Positions 51,580 to 61,845 are shown, numbered from the stretch's first letter. The stretch is DNA of 64,000 nucleotides from Citrobacter sedlakii NBRC 105722 (GCF_000759835.1 NZ_BBNB01000006.1:62001-126000), one strand, 5' to 3'. Translations and numbers: made by a program. Notes: generated by a model not told the origin, from the letters alone.

Positions 51580-52392
51580 ATGGCACGCATTATTGTAGTT
51601 ACTTCGGGTAAAGGGGGCGTTGGCAAAACCACCTCCAGCGCGGCCATCGCTACTGGTTTGGCCCAGAAGGGAAAGAAAACTGTCGTTATTGATTTTGATA
51701 TCGGCCTGCGTAACCTCGATCTTATCATGGGGTGTGAACGCCGGGTCGTTTACGATTTCGTCAACGTCATTCAGGGCGATGCGACGCTGAATCAGGCGTT
51801 GATCAAGGACAAACGTACTGAAAACCTCTTTATTCTTCCTGCCTCTCAGACGCGCGATAAAGACGCCCTGACCCGCGAAGGCGTCGCGAAAGTCCTCGAC
51901 GATCTGAAAGCGATGGATTTCGACTTCATTGTCTGCGACTCCCCGGCGGGGATTGAAACCGGCGCGCTGATGGCGCTCTACTTCGCCGATGAAGCGATCA
52001 TCACCACGAACCCGGAAGTCTCCTCGGTTCGTGACTCTGACCGCATTCTGGGGATTCTGGCGTCGAAATCCCGCCGCGCCGAAAATGGCGAAGAACCGAT
52101 CAAAGAACATCTGCTGCTGACGCGCTACAACCCGGGCCGGGTGAATAAAGGCGATATGCTCAGCATGGAAGATGTGCTGGAAATCCTGCGCATTAAGCTT
52201 GTCGGGGTGATCCCGGAAGATCAGTCTGTACTGCGCGCCTCTAACCAGGGCGAGCCGGTCATTCTGGATATCAATGCAGACGCGGGTAAAGCGTATGCCG
52301 ATACGGTAGATCGTCTGTTGGGAGAAGAACGTCCTTTCCGCTTCATTGAAGAAGAGAAGAAAGGTTTCCTCAAACGCCTGTTCGGAGGATAA
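51580..52392 (+). CDS. minD: Septum-site ATPase MinD
   Basis: 270 residues. Deviant Walker A GKGGVGKTT (about 10-18), Walker B CDSPAGIE, and a C-terminal amphipathic membrane helix (EEKKGFLKRLFGG). Recruits MinC to the pole and is displaced by MinE. Confidence 0.98.
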   Translation: MARIIVVTSGKGGVGKTTSSAAIATGLAQKGKKTVVIDFDIGLRNLDLIMGCERRVVYDFVNVIQGDATLNQALIKDKRTENLFILPASQTRDKDALTREGVAKVLDDLKAMDFDFIVCDSPAGIETGALMALYFADEAIITTNPEVSSVRDSDRILGILASKSRRAENGEEPIKEHLLLTRYNPGRVNKGDMLSMEDVLEILRIKLVGVIPEDQSVLRASNQGEPVILDINADAGKAYADTVDRLLGEERPFRFIEEEKKGFLKRLFGG

Positions 52393-52395
52393 GTT

Positions 52396-52662
52396 ATGGC
52401 ATTACTGGATTTTTTTCTCTCGCGGAAAAAGAGTACAGCCAACATCGCGAAAGAGCGATTACAGATTATTGTCGCAGAGCGTCGTCGTAGCGACGCCGAG
52501 CCGCATTATTTACCGCAGTTACGCAAAGATATTCTTGAGGTCATTTGTAAATACGTACAAATCGATCCTGAAATGGTCACCGTTCAGCTTGAACAAAAAG
52601 ACGGCGACATTTCTATTCTCGAACTTAACGTGACATTGCCAGAAGCGGAAGAGTCGAAATAA
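52396..52662 (+). CDS. minE: Topological specificity factor MinE
   Basis: 88 residues. N-terminal [15 protein letters not shown] membrane and MinD-binding part, C-terminal dimer domain. Starts 3 bases after minD. Drives pole-to-pole oscillation. Confidence 0.98.
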
Positions 52663-52686
52663 CGCTTTCGCTCAGAAAAATCCTGG

Positions 52687-52716
52687 AAAAAAAGGCGGAA
52701 CTTTCTGCCTTTTTTT
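52687..52716 (+). terminator. minCDE terminator
   Basis: Stem AAAAAAAGGC/GCCTTTTTTT with 10-base loop region and T-run, 24 bases after minE. Confidence 0.88.
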
Positions 52717-52789
52717 ATTTGTAGAAGAAAATCGTAATAAACATTTTTTCTGGTCAAAATATTGGTTATTTATACAGTATGACCTGAAT

Positions 52790-53707
52790 TCATTTCACGG
52801 AAAATGTCGGATAGCGGTCGGCGAAATAATCCCGCAAAAACTCAACCGTAATTCGTACCTTCGCGGAGTTCGCCAGCCGGGAGACATAAACGGCCCAGAT
52901 GTTTGCTGGTTGATAATACTCCGGCAGAACCTGCACCAGTTGACCGCTGGCAATATTGTCACAGACATCCCACCATGAGCGTAACGCAATCCCCTGGCCG
53001 TCCAGGCACCACTGGTGAACGATCTCCCCATGGTTCGACGACAGCGCGCCTGTCACTTTGATGGCATGTTGCCCCTCTTTATTTTGGAGTTGCCAAACGC
53101 CAAATGGGTGATCGCGCTCTTTTATTACCAGACAGGAACAGGCGGACAGCTCCGTCAGTTGCTTTGGCGTGCCGTGCTGCGCTAAAAATGACGGCGAGGC
53201 GCAAAGAATACGATAGTTCGTACCCAGTTTGCGGGCGATAAGATTCGGCGCGATATCATCGCCAATGCGAATATCCAGATCGACGCCTTCATTTGCCAGA
53301 TCCACCAGCCGATCTTCGACATCAAAGCGCAATTCCAACTGGGGATACTGCTTCGCCAGCGCTGAAAGCGCGGGCGCTACCACGCGCCGGCCAAAGCCAA
53401 AGCTACTGATGATCCGCAGCATCCCTTGCGGCACCTGACGTACGTCAGAAAGCTCGTCCATCATCTGATCCACATCATACAAAATACGCTGCGCCCAGGC
53501 GTAGATGCGCTCGCCCTCTTCGGTCATGCTCACCCGCCGGGTGGTGCGATGTAGCAGAACCACGTTGAGCGTGTGTTCCAGTAGGGCGATACGTTTGCTG
53601 ACGAAGGCAGGTGATACGCCCAGCTCCTGCGCCACCGCGGCAAATCCCGAACGCCGGGCAACCTGCATAAAGACGCGTAAGTCATTTAACAACGGCAGAT
53701 TATTCAT
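52790..53707 (-). CDS. dmlR: LysR-type activator DmlR
   Basis: 305 residues from ATG 53707 (MNNLPLLNDLRVF); a GTG seven codons upstream is possible. N-terminal helix-turn-helix (FAAVAQELGVSPAFVSKRIALLE, key residues about 20-42), C-terminal periplasmic-binding-like effector domain. In E. coli DmlR activates dmlA with D-malate. Divergent from dmlA by 103 bases. Confidence 0.92.
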   Translation of the reverse strand: MNNLPLLNDLRVFMQVARRSGFAAVAQELGVSPAFVSKRIALLEHTLNVVLLHRTTRRVSMTEEGERIYAWAQRILYDVDQMMDELSDVRQVPQGMLRIISSFGFGRRVVAPALSALAKQYPQLELRFDVEDRLVDLANEGVDLDIRIGDDIAPNLIARKLGTNYRILCASPSFLAQHGTPKQLTELSACSCLVIKERDHPFGVWQLQNKEGQHAIKVTGALSSNHGEIVHQWCLDGQGIALRSWWDVCDNIASGQLVQVLPEYYQPANIWAVYVSRLANSAKVRITVEFLRDYFADRYPTFSVK

Positions 53708-53810
53708 GATCTGTGTTTTATGTTTCACCAGTTGGTCTCATTAACTGCCGTTCAGTCAATTATAGGATAGCGGTGAAGTCAATTTTCTGAGCCGATAAGT
53801 GAGATCTGAA

Positions 53811-54902
53811 ATGAACAAAACCTGTCGCATTGCCGCCATCCCCGGAGACGGCATTGGTAAAGAGGTTCTGCCGGAAGGGCTACGGGTGTTAAAGGCCGCC
53901 AGCGAGCGCTGGGGGCTGTCTCTGAGTATTGAAACCTTTGAATGGGCCAACTGTGAGTACTACCAGCAACACGGCAAGATGATGCCGGATGACTGGCACG
54001 CACAGTTGTCATCGTTTGATGCCATCTATTTTGGCGCGGTTGGCTGGCCGGACACCGTGCCGGATCATATCTCCCTGTGGGGATCGCTACTGAAGTTCCG
54101 CCGTGAATTCGATCAGTACGTTAACCTGCGACCGGTACGCCTCTTTCCGGGAGTGCCCTGCCCGCTCGCGGGCAAGCAGCCTGGCGATATTGATTTCTAC
54201 GTGGTGCGAGAAAATACTGAAGGCGAATATTCGGCGTTGGGTGGACGGGTTAATCCGGGCACCGAACATGAACTGGTGATCCAGGAGTCGGTGTTTACCC
54301 GCCGCGGCGTGGATCGCATTTTGCGCTATGCATTCGAACTGGCGCAAAGTCGCCCGCGTAAAACGCTGACCTCCGCCACCAAATCTAACGGGCTGGCGAT
54401 CAGTATGCCATTCTGGGATGAACGCGTGGAGGCAATGGCGCAGCACTTTCCCGCTATTCGCTGGGATAAGCAGCACATCGATATTCTGTGCGCCCGGTTT
54501 GTCATGCAGCCGGAACGCTTTGACGTAGTGGTCGCCTCTAACCTGTTTGGCGATATTCTGTCAGACCTCGGTCCGGCGTGTACGGGTACCATTGGCATCG
54601 CGCCTTCCGCCAACCTGAACCCGGAGCGCACTTTCCCCTCCCTGTTCGAACCGGTCCACGGTTCCGCGCCGGACATATACGGCCAGAACATTGCCAACCC
54701 GGTCGCCACTATCTGGGCAGGCGCGATGATGCTCGATTTCCTCGGGAAAGGCGATGCGCGCTATACCGCTGCCCATGACGGTATCCTGGCGGCGATCGAG
54801 CAAGTGATTGCCAGCGGACCGAAAACGCCTGATATGAAGGGGAACGCCTCAACCCGGCAGGTGGGCGAGGCTGTCTGCGAACGGATACGGTCCATGCAGT
54901 AA
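53811..54902 (+). CDS. dmlA: D-malate dehydrogenase (decarboxylating) DmlA
   Basis: 363 residues from ATG 53811 (MNKTCRIAAIPGDGIG). Isocitrate/isopropylmalate dehydrogenase family: GDGIGKEV, RLFPGVPCPLAG, DFYVVRENTEGEYS, and NLFGDILSDLG (metal Asp residues). Converts D-malate to pyruvate and CO2 with NAD, allowing D-malate use as carbon source. Tartrate dehydrogenase is a close alternative, but linkage to DmlR favours DmlA. Confidence 0.93.
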   Translation: MNKTCRIAAIPGDGIGKEVLPEGLRVLKAASERWGLSLSIETFEWANCEYYQQHGKMMPDDWHAQLSSFDAIYFGAVGWPDTVPDHISLWGSLLKFRREFDQYVNLRPVRLFPGVPCPLAGKQPGDIDFYVVRENTEGEYSALGGRVNPGTEHELVIQESVFTRRGVDRILRYAFELAQSRPRKTLTSATKSNGLAISMPFWDERVEAMAQHFPAIRWDKQHIDILCARFVMQPERFDVVVASNLFGDILSDLGPACTGTIGIAPSANLNPERTFPSLFEPVHGSAPDIYGQNIANPVATIWAGAMMLDFLGKGDARYTAAHDGILAAIEQVIASGPKTPDMKGNASTRQVGEAVCERIRSMQ

Positions 54903-54922
54903 GCGAAGGCCGTACAGCGCGA

Positions 54923-54945
54923 CCGGCTGGCGGATGTCCAGCCGG
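54923..54945. terminator. Hairpin between convergent dmlA and rnd
   Basis: Perfect arms CCGGCTGG/CCAGCCGG with 7-base loop. No T-run. Confidence 0.5.
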
Positions 54946-54957
54946 AGCGGGCTGACA

Positions 54958-56091
54958 TTAGCCCTGACGCGGATACTCCGCCAGCAGCGCATGAAGCTGC
55001 GCGGCCATCAACTCGCCGCGCCAACCGGAGATCAGTTCTGGCTCGCCGCTTTGCGGTTTGAGCTGCCAGTGCCAGTTAAGCAACTGGTTAATCTGGCGGC
55101 GTGACGCCAGCAGTTCGGCGCTGACGTTATGCCCGGCGCTCACTCCGGCAATCAGCGCTTTAATATCTTTAAACGCTTTCCGATAGCCAGGCATGTCGAT
55201 CAGATTAAGCAGCGGCGCTGGCAGCGCCTCCTCGGGTAACGCCTGCGCTTTGGCAACCAGCGCGAGCAGCGTCTTGCCATGGAAGCGAATTTCGCTGCCG
55301 GAAAGCCCGAGGCTGTCGAGTTCCCCCATGCTGCCGGGCATATAGCGCGCCACCGACCACAGATGTTCTTCACGCACCACGAAGTTCACCGCCAGATCGC
55401 GCTCGCGCGCCTTGCGCAACCGCCAGTCGGCAAGCAGCTGCAGACAAGCCAACTGGCGGGTACGCAGTTGCCAGGCATTGGTGATATCACGCCACGCCTC
55501 TTCCGGCGCCAGAATCTCCTGACGACGTTGCTGCATCAGACGGCATTCGTCCAGCGCTGCGGGCAGCCAACCAGCAGCTTCGGTTTCCGCCATCAGTTTT
55601 CCGGCGATCGGCAACAGATACCATACGTCCGCCGCCGCATATTCACACTGGCGTTCCGTCAGTGGACGCGCCAGCCAGTCGGTCCGCGACTCGCTCTTGT
55701 CGAGCGCCACGCCGCTAAACTCTTCAACCATTGAGGCAAAACCCCACGACAGCGGGCGACCGCAGAAAGCCGCCAGAATTTGCGTGTCGATCAGCGGCTG
55801 CGGCAGCTCGCCAAAGGCATTCAGAAACACTTCCAGATCTTCACTGCCTGCGTGCAGATATTTCGTGATAGCGGTATCGCGTAAAATCGCCTTCAGCGGC
55901 GACCAGTCGGTGATGCCATGCGGATCGATTAGCGCAACATGTTCGCCGTCGAACAACTGGATAAGCCCTAACTGCGGGTAATAGGTACGCGTACGAACGA
56001 ATTCGGTATCAAGGGCGATGGCAGGAAACGCGCGAACCGCCTCACAGAGGGTCGCCAGCGCGTCATCAGTGGTGATCATTTGGTAATTCAA
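54958..56091 (-). CDS. rnd: Ribonuclease D
   Basis: 377 residues from TTG 56091 (TTG-AAT-TAC, MNYQMITTDDAL); the UUG start is known for E. coli rnd. DEDDy 3'-5' exonuclease: ALDTEF (about 27-32), LHAGSEDLEVF, and ECEYAAADVWYL-type ExoIII (CEYAAADVWY), then two HRDC domains. Trims tRNA precursors. A stem-loop with eight U residues lies 25 bases upstream and in E. coli is needed for translation. Confidence 0.96.
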   Translation of the reverse strand: MNYQMITTDDALATLCEAVRAFPAIALDTEFVRTRTYYPQLGLIQLFDGEHVALIDPHGITDWSPLKAILRDTAITKYLHAGSEDLEVFLNAFGELPQPLIDTQILAAFCGRPLSWGFASMVEEFSGVALDKSESRTDWLARPLTERQCEYAAADVWYLLPIAGKLMAETEAAGWLPAALDECRLMQQRRQEILAPEEAWRDITNAWQLRTRQLACLQLLADWRLRKARERDLAVNFVVREEHLWSVARYMPGSMGELDSLGLSGSEIRFHGKTLLALVAKAQALPEEALPAPLLNLIDMPGYRKAFKDIKALIAGVSAGHNVSAELLASRRQINQLLNWHWQLKPQSGEPELISGWRGELMAAQLHALLAEYPRQG

Positions 56092-56115
56092 ATTGCTTTC
56101 TCTTTGTTTTACGCC

Positions 56116-56140
56116 AAAAAAAACGCCGGATTATCCGGCG
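56116..56140 (-). promoter_or_regulatory. Stem-loop plus U8 before rnd (fadD terminator and rnd translation element)
   Basis: Minus strand: perfect 7-bp stem CGCCGGA/TCCGGCG, 3-base loop, then eight T. It serves as the fadD terminator by form, and equals the U-rich element described upstream of E. coli rnd as required for its efficient UUG-started translation. Confidence 0.8.
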
Positions 56141-56160
56141 CTTGACGTGTTGCTTAACGC

Positions 56161-57846
56161 TCAGCCTTTATTGTCTACTTTGGCGCGGGCTTCGTCACGC
56201 AATTCTCGACGTAAAATTTTCCCGACGTTGGATTTTGGCAATTCATCGCGGAACTCCACCAGCTTAGGCACCTTATAGCCGGTTAACTGGCGGCGGCAGA
56301 AAGTCACCAGCGCCTCGTCCGTTAATGAAGGATCTTTTTTCACCACGAAAATCTTCACCGCTTCGCCGCTGCTGCCGGACGGCACGCCGACGGCCGCGAC
56401 CTCGAGTACTCCCGGATGCTGCATCACAACATCTTCGATCTCGTTTGGATAAACGTTGAAACCTGAGACCAGAATCATGTCTTTCTTACGGTCGACAATG
56501 CGCAAAAAACCCTCATCGTCCATCACCGCGATATCACCCGTATGCAGCCAGCCGTCCTTGATGATCTCGTCGGTCGCATCCGGACGCTGCCAGTAACCGA
56601 GCATCACCTGCGGACCTTTGACGCAGAGTTCGCCAGGCTGATCCGGCGGCACTTCGTTATCATCATCGTCCACCAGCTTAGCTTCGGTAGACGGCACCGG
56701 CAACCCAATGCTGCCGCTGTGATAGTCAATATCATGCGGGTTCACGCTGACCAGCGGCGCGCATTCGGTCAGGCCATAGCCTTCCAGCAGATACTGCCCG
56801 GTCAGTTTCACCCAGCGTTCAGCTACCGCCTGCTGCACCGGCATACCCCCGCCGGCGGAAAGATGCAGAGAGGAGAAATCCAGTTGCTGGAACTCTTTAT
56901 TATTCAGCAACGCGTTAAACAGGGTGTTCACGCCGGTCATGGCGGTAAACGGGTACTTTGCCAGCTCTTTCACCAGCCCCGGAATATCGCGCGGGTTGGT
57001 AATCAGCAGGTTCTGTCCGCCCAGTTCGATAAACAGCAGGCAGTTCATGGTCAACGCGAATATGTGGTACAGCGGCAGTGCGGTCACCACCAGCTCTTTC
57101 CCCGGATGCAGGAGCGGTCCATAGGTCGCTTTCACCTGCTCAAGGTTAGCCAGCATATTGCGATGGGTGAGCATCGCGCCTTTCGCCACGCCGGTCGTGC
57201 CGCCGGTATATTGCAGGAAAGCCAAATCCTCAGACACCACTTCCGGCTTCACGTACTGCATGCGGTAACCCGCATGTAGCGCGCTGCGAAACGAGATGGC
57301 ATCCGGCAGATGGTACTTTGGCACCAGACGTTTGATGTATTTGACCACAAAGTTCACCAGCGTCCCTTTCGCCGTCGACAGCTGGTCGCCCATGCGGGTC
57401 AGAATAACGTGTTGAACCTGAGTTTTCTCAACCACTTTTTCCAGAGTGTGGGCGAAGTTCGAGACAATGACGATCGCCGCCGCGCCGCTGTCGTTGAGCT
57501 GATGCTCCAGCTCGCGCGGCGTGTATAGCGGGTTGACGTTCACCACGATCATCCCGGCACGCAGAATGCCAAACAGCGCGACGGGATACTGCAACAGGTT
57601 TGGCATCATTAGCGCGACGCGATCGCCCTTTTTAAGACCCAGCCCTTCCTGCAAATAGGCCGCAAACGCCCTGCTCCGCTCTTCCAGCTTGCGGAAGGTC
57701 ATCACCTCCCCCATATTAACGAACGCGGGCTGATCGGCGTAACGCGCGACAGCATGTTCAAACAGTTCTACCAGGGATTGATAACGGTCAGGATTGATCT
57801 CCGCAGGCACATCCGCGGGATAACGGTTTAACCAAACCTTCTTCAC
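56161..57846 (-). CDS. fadD: Long-chain fatty-acid CoA ligase FadD
   Basis: 561 residues from GTG 57846 ([14 protein letters not shown]), with AGGTG 6 bases upstream; E. coli uses UUG here. ATP/AMP motif [12 protein letters not shown] (about 213-224) and FACS motif around [20 protein letters not shown] (about 430-450). Activates fatty acids during uptake with FadL. Repressed by FadR: operator at 57919-57935. Confidence 0.97.
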   Translation of the reverse strand: MKKVWLNRYPADVPAEINPDRYQSLVELFEHAVARYADQPAFVNMGEVMTFRKLEERSRAFAAYLQEGLGLKKGDRVALMMPNLLQYPVALFGILRAGMIVVNVNPLYTPRELEHQLNDSGAAAIVIVSNFAHTLEKVVEKTQVQHVILTRMGDQLSTAKGTLVNFVVKYIKRLVPKYHLPDAISFRSALHAGYRMQYVKPEVVSEDLAFLQYTGGTTGVAKGAMLTHRNMLANLEQVKATYGPLLHPGKELVVTALPLYHIFALTMNCLLFIELGGQNLLITNPRDIPGLVKELAKYPFTAMTGVNTLFNALLNNKEFQQLDFSSLHLSAGGGMPVQQAVAERWVKLTGQYLLEGYGLTECAPLVSVNPHDIDYHSGSIGLPVPSTEAKLVDDDDNEVPPDQPGELCVKGPQVMLGYWQRPDATDEIIKDGWLHTGDIAVMDDEGFLRIVDRKKDMILVSGFNVYPNEIEDVVMQHPGVLEVAAVGVPSGSSGEAVKIFVVKKDPSLTDEALVTFCRRQLTGYKVPKLVEFRDELPKSNVGKILRRELRDEARAKVDNKG

Positions 57847-57918
57847 TGCATCACCTCTAAAATGAGTGTTCGTCGTCATCGCAACCCCAGATAATAAACA
57901 AGTCGTTAACATAATATT

Positions 57919-57935
57919 AACTCAGCGTACCAGTT
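57919..57935 (-). promoter_or_regulatory. Candidate FadR operator of fadD
   Basis: Minus strand AACTGGTACGCTGAGTT; compared with remembered FadR consensus AACTGGTCNGACCTGTT the left half is fully conserved. It lies about 73 bases before the fadD start. Confidence 0.6.
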
Positions 57936-58002
57936 TATTAATTACTCAACGAAAAGGTTGCGAAGCGCATCACTATTTATTTTTCTTATGACATGACTAA
58001 CG

Positions 58003-58031
58003 AAGAAACAGCGGACGTGCCGCTGTTTCTT
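58003..58031. terminator. Hairpin after yeaY
   Basis: Perfect 12-bp arms AAGAAACAGCGG/CCGCTGTTTCTT with 5-base loop, 20 bases beyond the yeaY stop. Short T content on the arms. Confidence 0.7.
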
Positions 58032-58050
58032 TTACTGATAATACAAAGGG

Positions 58051-58632
58051 TTACTCTGTGACTATCGTCTGAACCTGAGCAGGCCCAGGGTTATACCACC
58101 CCCAGCCGCCATAGCCATAGGGCCAGCCTCGTCCGCCATAGAACCAGGGGTCGATAGGCTGCGGCGGCATGACGACCTGTTGAGCGATACGCCAGCGCTT
58201 GTAGCCCGTCACGTCCATGGTCATGAAATTATACGGCGTGTTGCCGACTTTCCCCGCCACGCTGCCGGTGATCGGCCCGACGACCGTCACTAACTGACCG
58301 CGAAAATCGACCGGATCAAGAAAGCCGTTCACGTTAGCATAAATACGTCCGCGTGACGGCTCGCCAAGGATCGGGCGCGCGCCGCTGTCCAGCGGGACGG
58401 TAGCGATTTCCAGTCGGGTTTTGCCCTGCTGGTTTTGAATATCCACCACCTTACCGCCAAATCGCGCTTCCTGACCAACGTACAGTTGCGGGGCATTCAT
58501 CACCCGCATCAGATCGTCCTGCGGCGTCGGGCTGGTGCCTTTGATAGCATCCGGAACGGTCACACACCCGCTGAGCACCAGCACGATCGCGCCCGCCAGC
58601 AGATTTTTAACAACTTGTTTTTGAACCGCCAT
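58051..58632 (-). CDS. yeaY: Slp-family outer-membrane lipoprotein YeaY
   Basis: 193 residues from ATG 58632 ([10 protein letters not shown]) with AAGGAG upstream. Lipobox VLSGC (about residue 22). Paralogue of the acid/starvation lipoprotein Slp; aromatic/Gly-rich tail [20 protein letters not shown]. Sigma-E control is known in E. coli; I see a -35-like GGAACTT upstream but no convincing -10. Function unknown. Confidence 0.93.
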   Translation of the reverse strand: MAVQKQVVKNLLAGAIVLVLSGCVTVPDAIKGTSPTPQDDLMRVMNAPQLYVGQEARFGGKVVDIQNQQGKTRLEIATVPLDSGARPILGEPSRGRIYANVNGFLDPVDFRGQLVTVVGPITGSVAGKVGNTPYNFMTMDVTGYKRWRIAQQVVMPPQPIDPWFYGGRGWPYGYGGWGWYNPGPAQVQTIVTE

Positions 58633-58704
58633 ACTGCGACTCCTTTTCTCAGCGCACTGCCCCGAAGTTCCAGTGCATTTCCAGGGCATACATACTACTG
58701 AGAT

Positions 58705-59400
58705 TCATTCTTTGCCCGGAAGTTTCTTCCAGGCCACGTTGTTACGTAAATAAACCGGTTCGGCGTGTTCAACGGCGACCGTTTTTCCTGCCGCCAACAA
58801 TTGGCGGGCAACAGGAAGCATGTCTTCCGCTGCGGGCAGCAAAATGCCGCCGTCACGCAGCGCCAGAGCGTTCTGTTTACCAAGATCGGGCCACGCAGGC
58901 CAGCCGGTTCCCACGGTGACCCATTCGCCGGCGAGCTGCTGCAGCCGTTCTTCCACCTGCTCCGGTTTGAGCACCGCTTCCGTTTCTTCGCCGTGCCAGA
59001 GGCCGTCTTCGTCACGCTGATACTCAGCCCAGTAGACTTCGCCCATGCGCGCATCAATGGCCGCCAGTACGCGGGTTGCGCCGCTTTTGCGCCAGGCGCC
59101 CTGCGCCATTGTCGCCAGCGTGGAGACGCCAATCATCGGCAGTTCCGCCCCCAGGGCCAGCCCCTGCGCAATGCCAATACCAATACGCACGCCGGTAAAA
59201 CTGCCCGGCCCGCGTCCATAGGCCAGCGCGTCAAGTTCAGTGAGTGAAAGGCCGCTTCGGGTCAGGATGTCCTGCACCATGGGCAGGATACGTTGCGTGT
59301 GTTCGCGTGGACAAAGCTCAAAATGAGCCGTGAGGGAACCGTCGTTCCACAGAGCGACAGAACAGGCTTCTGTGGCGGTATCGATAGCCAGAATTCGCAT
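58705..59400 (-). CDS. tsaB: tRNA threonylcarbamoyladenosine biosynthesis protein TsaB
   Basis: 231 residues, ASKHA fold: [28 protein letters not shown] (about 68-78). Scaffold partner of TsaD with TsaE for t6A37 in ANN-decoding tRNAs; essential in E. coli. It lies between yoaA and yeaY, as usual. Confidence 0.96.
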   Translation of the reverse strand: MRILAIDTATEACSVALWNDGSLTAHFELCPREHTQRILPMVQDILTRSGLSLTELDALAYGRGPGSFTGVRIGIGIAQGLALGAELPMIGVSTLATMAQGAWRKSGATRVLAAIDARMGEVYWAEYQRDEDGLWHGEETEAVLKPEQVEERLQQLAGEWVTVGTGWPAWPDLGKQNALALRDGGILLPAAEDMLPVARQLLAAGKTVAVEHAEPVYLRNNVAWKKLPGKE

Positions 59401-59457
59401 GGGTTTTCGTGCTTAGATCAATAAAATGGCCCGCATCTTACCATACTCCAGCGTAAA

Positions 59458-61368
59458 TTACTCCGCTGAAGGCATGGCGAGAAAACGGACCGCGCGGGCG
59501 ATATCCCGGGTACGCGGCGCGGGCGGCAGACTGGCCAGAAACGTCGCGCCATAGGGGCGCATTACCAGCCGGTTGTCGCAAATCACCAGCACGCCGCGAT
59601 CGTCGGCATCGCGGATCAGGCGGCCTACGCCCTGTTTCAGGGTGATCACCGCATCGGGTAATTGCACCTCGTCAAACGGATCGCCGCCACGCAGTCGACA
59701 GTCTTCCATTCGCGCTTTCAGCAGCGGATCGTCCGGCGAGGTAAACGGCAGCTTGTCGATAATCACCAACGACAGCGTATCGCCGCGCACATCCACCCCT
59801 TCCCAGAAACTGCTGGTCGCCACCAGCAGGGCATTACCGGCGCTGACGAACTGCTGTAACAGCTGGCCTTTACTGGTTTCGCCTTGCAGCAGTACCGGCA
59901 GCGTCATGGTCGCGCGAAATTGCTCCGCCAGGTCGCGCATCATGGCGTGAGAAGTACAGAGCATAAAACAGCGCCCATTATTGGCTTCGATGATCGGTCT
60001 TAACATTGCCGCCAGTTGGCGCGCCGCGCCCGGCTGGTTGGTTTGCGGCAGGTTGCGCGGCACGCACAGCAATGCCTGACGGCTGTAGTCAAATGGGCTG
60101 GGCAGCAGCATCGATTCCGCCTGCTCAATACCCAGACGTGCGGTAAAATGGTGGAGGTCGTCGTTCACCGACAGCGTGGCGGAGGTGAAAATCCAACTCC
60201 CCGGCTTCTGCTCCATCACCTCTTTGAATTTGTCCGCCACGGTCAACGGGGTCAGCGCAAGGGTAAAATTGCGCGACGTGCATTCGTACCAATAGCTGTA
60301 ACCGGGTTGATTGATCTCTTTCAGCCGCTTCAGGCGCGCCCGGTAGAGGGTAGCGCGCTCAAAGGCGGCGTCAAGCAGCGCCGAGCGGCCAAGCGACAGC
60401 TTCGCCACGTCATAACATAACTCGAGGGTGTCATCGAGCAGTAAAAAGGCACGCTGCACGCGCGGATCTGCCAGCAATTCGCGCAGATTGCCGCGATACC
60501 CCGGTTCGCCCAGCTGCAGGCGAAAATCCTGCGCGCTTTGCGCCAGACGGTCGGCACATTTTTGCAACTGCTGGGTGTCTTTCAGCTCGGTACGATAGGC
60601 AATGGTAATATCTTTCGCCAGATCCATCAGTTGGCGACTGGAAAGCGATTGTCCGAAATACTGGCTGGCAATGTCCGGAAGCTGGTGGGCTTCGTCGAAA
60701 ATCATCACTTCCGCCTCCGGGATCAGTTCGCCGAAACCGCTCTCTTTGACCACCATGTCAGCGAGAAACAGATGATGGTTCACCACCACGACATCCGCCT
60801 CCATCGCTTTTTTACGCGCTTTTACCACGAAGCAGTCTTTATACAGAGGACAGTCGCTACCGAGGCAGTTATCGTTAGTGCTGGTAACCAACGGCCAGGC
60901 CTGGGAATCTTCGGCTACGCTGACGCAGGTACTGATATCGCCATCTACGGTCTGGTTCGACCAGGAGCGCAGCAGGATCACATCGCTTAAGGTCTGCACC
61001 GGCAGGTCTCCCCCCGCCAGCGCCTGTTGCTCCAGGCGTTCGAGGCAAAGATAGTTTGAACGCCCTTTCAGCAGAGCCAGTTTGCCGCTGTACTGTAGCG
61101 CTTTTGCTACCGTCGGCAGATCGCGGCTGTACAGCTGATCCTGCAAGGCCTTCGACCCCGTAGAGATAATCACTTTCTTTTTCGCGCGCAATGCTGGCGC
61201 GAGGTAGGCGTAGGTTTTCCCCGTCCCCGTCCCGGCTTCCACCACCAGCGGCTGCGCACGTTTAATGGCCTGTGTGACGGCTACCGCCATCTGTCGCTGT
61301 GGTTCGCGCGGTTTAAAACCCGGTATCGCTTTAGCCAACTGACCTTCTGGTGCAAAATCGTCCGTCAC
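59458..61368 (-). CDS. yoaA: DinG-family helicase YoaA
   Basis: 636 residues. Walker A EAGTGTGKT (about 43-51), DEAH (IFDEAHQLPD), iron-sulfur cysteines in the CVSVAE..NCLGSDCPLYKDC region (about 147-181), motif VI VGRLIRDADDRG. XPD-like 5'-3' helicase that in E. coli binds the HolC clamp-loader subunit and helps tolerate replication damage. Confidence 0.95.
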   Translation of the reverse strand: MTDDFAPEGQLAKAIPGFKPREPQRQMAVAVTQAIKRAQPLVVEAGTGTGKTYAYLAPALRAKKKVIISTGSKALQDQLYSRDLPTVAKALQYSGKLALLKGRSNYLCLERLEQQALAGGDLPVQTLSDVILLRSWSNQTVDGDISTCVSVAEDSQAWPLVTSTNDNCLGSDCPLYKDCFVVKARKKAMEADVVVVNHHLFLADMVVKESGFGELIPEAEVMIFDEAHQLPDIASQYFGQSLSSRQLMDLAKDITIAYRTELKDTQQLQKCADRLAQSAQDFRLQLGEPGYRGNLRELLADPRVQRAFLLLDDTLELCYDVAKLSLGRSALLDAAFERATLYRARLKRLKEINQPGYSYWYECTSRNFTLALTPLTVADKFKEVMEQKPGSWIFTSATLSVNDDLHHFTARLGIEQAESMLLPSPFDYSRQALLCVPRNLPQTNQPGAARQLAAMLRPIIEANNGRCFMLCTSHAMMRDLAEQFRATMTLPVLLQGETSKGQLLQQFVSAGNALLVATSSFWEGVDVRGDTLSLVIIDKLPFTSPDDPLLKARMEDCRLRGGDPFDEVQLPDAVITLKQGVGRLIRDADDRGVLVICDNRLVMRPYGATFLASLPPAPRTRDIARAVRFLAMPSAE

Positions 61369-61496
61369 ACTACCCCCTGTTAATTTGAACAGGGATTATG
61401 TCAGGCCGGAGAGTCTTACGCCAGTTGAAGAAATGTCGACGCCCTGACAATATGGCAGTTTGCCCGCGTATGCAGAACGTTAAAGAGGAAGAATGT

Positions 61497-61841
61497 ATGA
61501 CGATTATTCGTATTGATGCCGAAGACCGCTGGTCCGACGTGGTGATCCACAACAACACGCTGTACTACACCGGCGTGCCGTCGAATCTGGACGCCGATGC
61601 GTTTGAACAGACGGCCAATACGCTGGCGCAGATCGATGCCGCCCTGGCGCAGCAGGGCAGCAGCAAGTCACGTATTCTTGATGCAACCATTTTCCTGGCG
61701 GATAAAAGCGATTTTGCGGCGATGAACAAAGCCTGGGACGCCTGGGTCGTTGCCGGACACGCCCCGGTGCGCTGCACGGTGCAGGCTGGATTAATGAACC
61801 CGAACTATAAAGTTGAGATAAAGATTATCGCGGCGGTCTGA
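61497..61841 (+). CDS. yoaB: RidA-family protein YoaB
   Basis: 114 residues from ATG 61497 (MTIIRIDAEDRWSD), AGAGGA upstream. YjgF/RidA fold with conserved Arg in APVRCTVQAGL (about 97). RidA relatives hydrolyse reactive enamines/imines; YoaB specificity is not known. Confidence 0.92.
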   Translation: MTIIRIDAEDRWSDVVIHNNTLYYTGVPSNLDADAFEQTANTLAQIDAALAQQGSSKSRILDATIFLADKSDFAAMNKAWDAWVVAGHAPVRCTVQAGLMNPNYKVEIKIIAAV

Positions 61842-61845
61842 GTCG

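Noticed and set aside
58633-58690. Sigma-E promoter for yeaY
   Set aside because: A GGAACTT is present but no TCTGA-like -10 occurs at 15-17 bases spacing.
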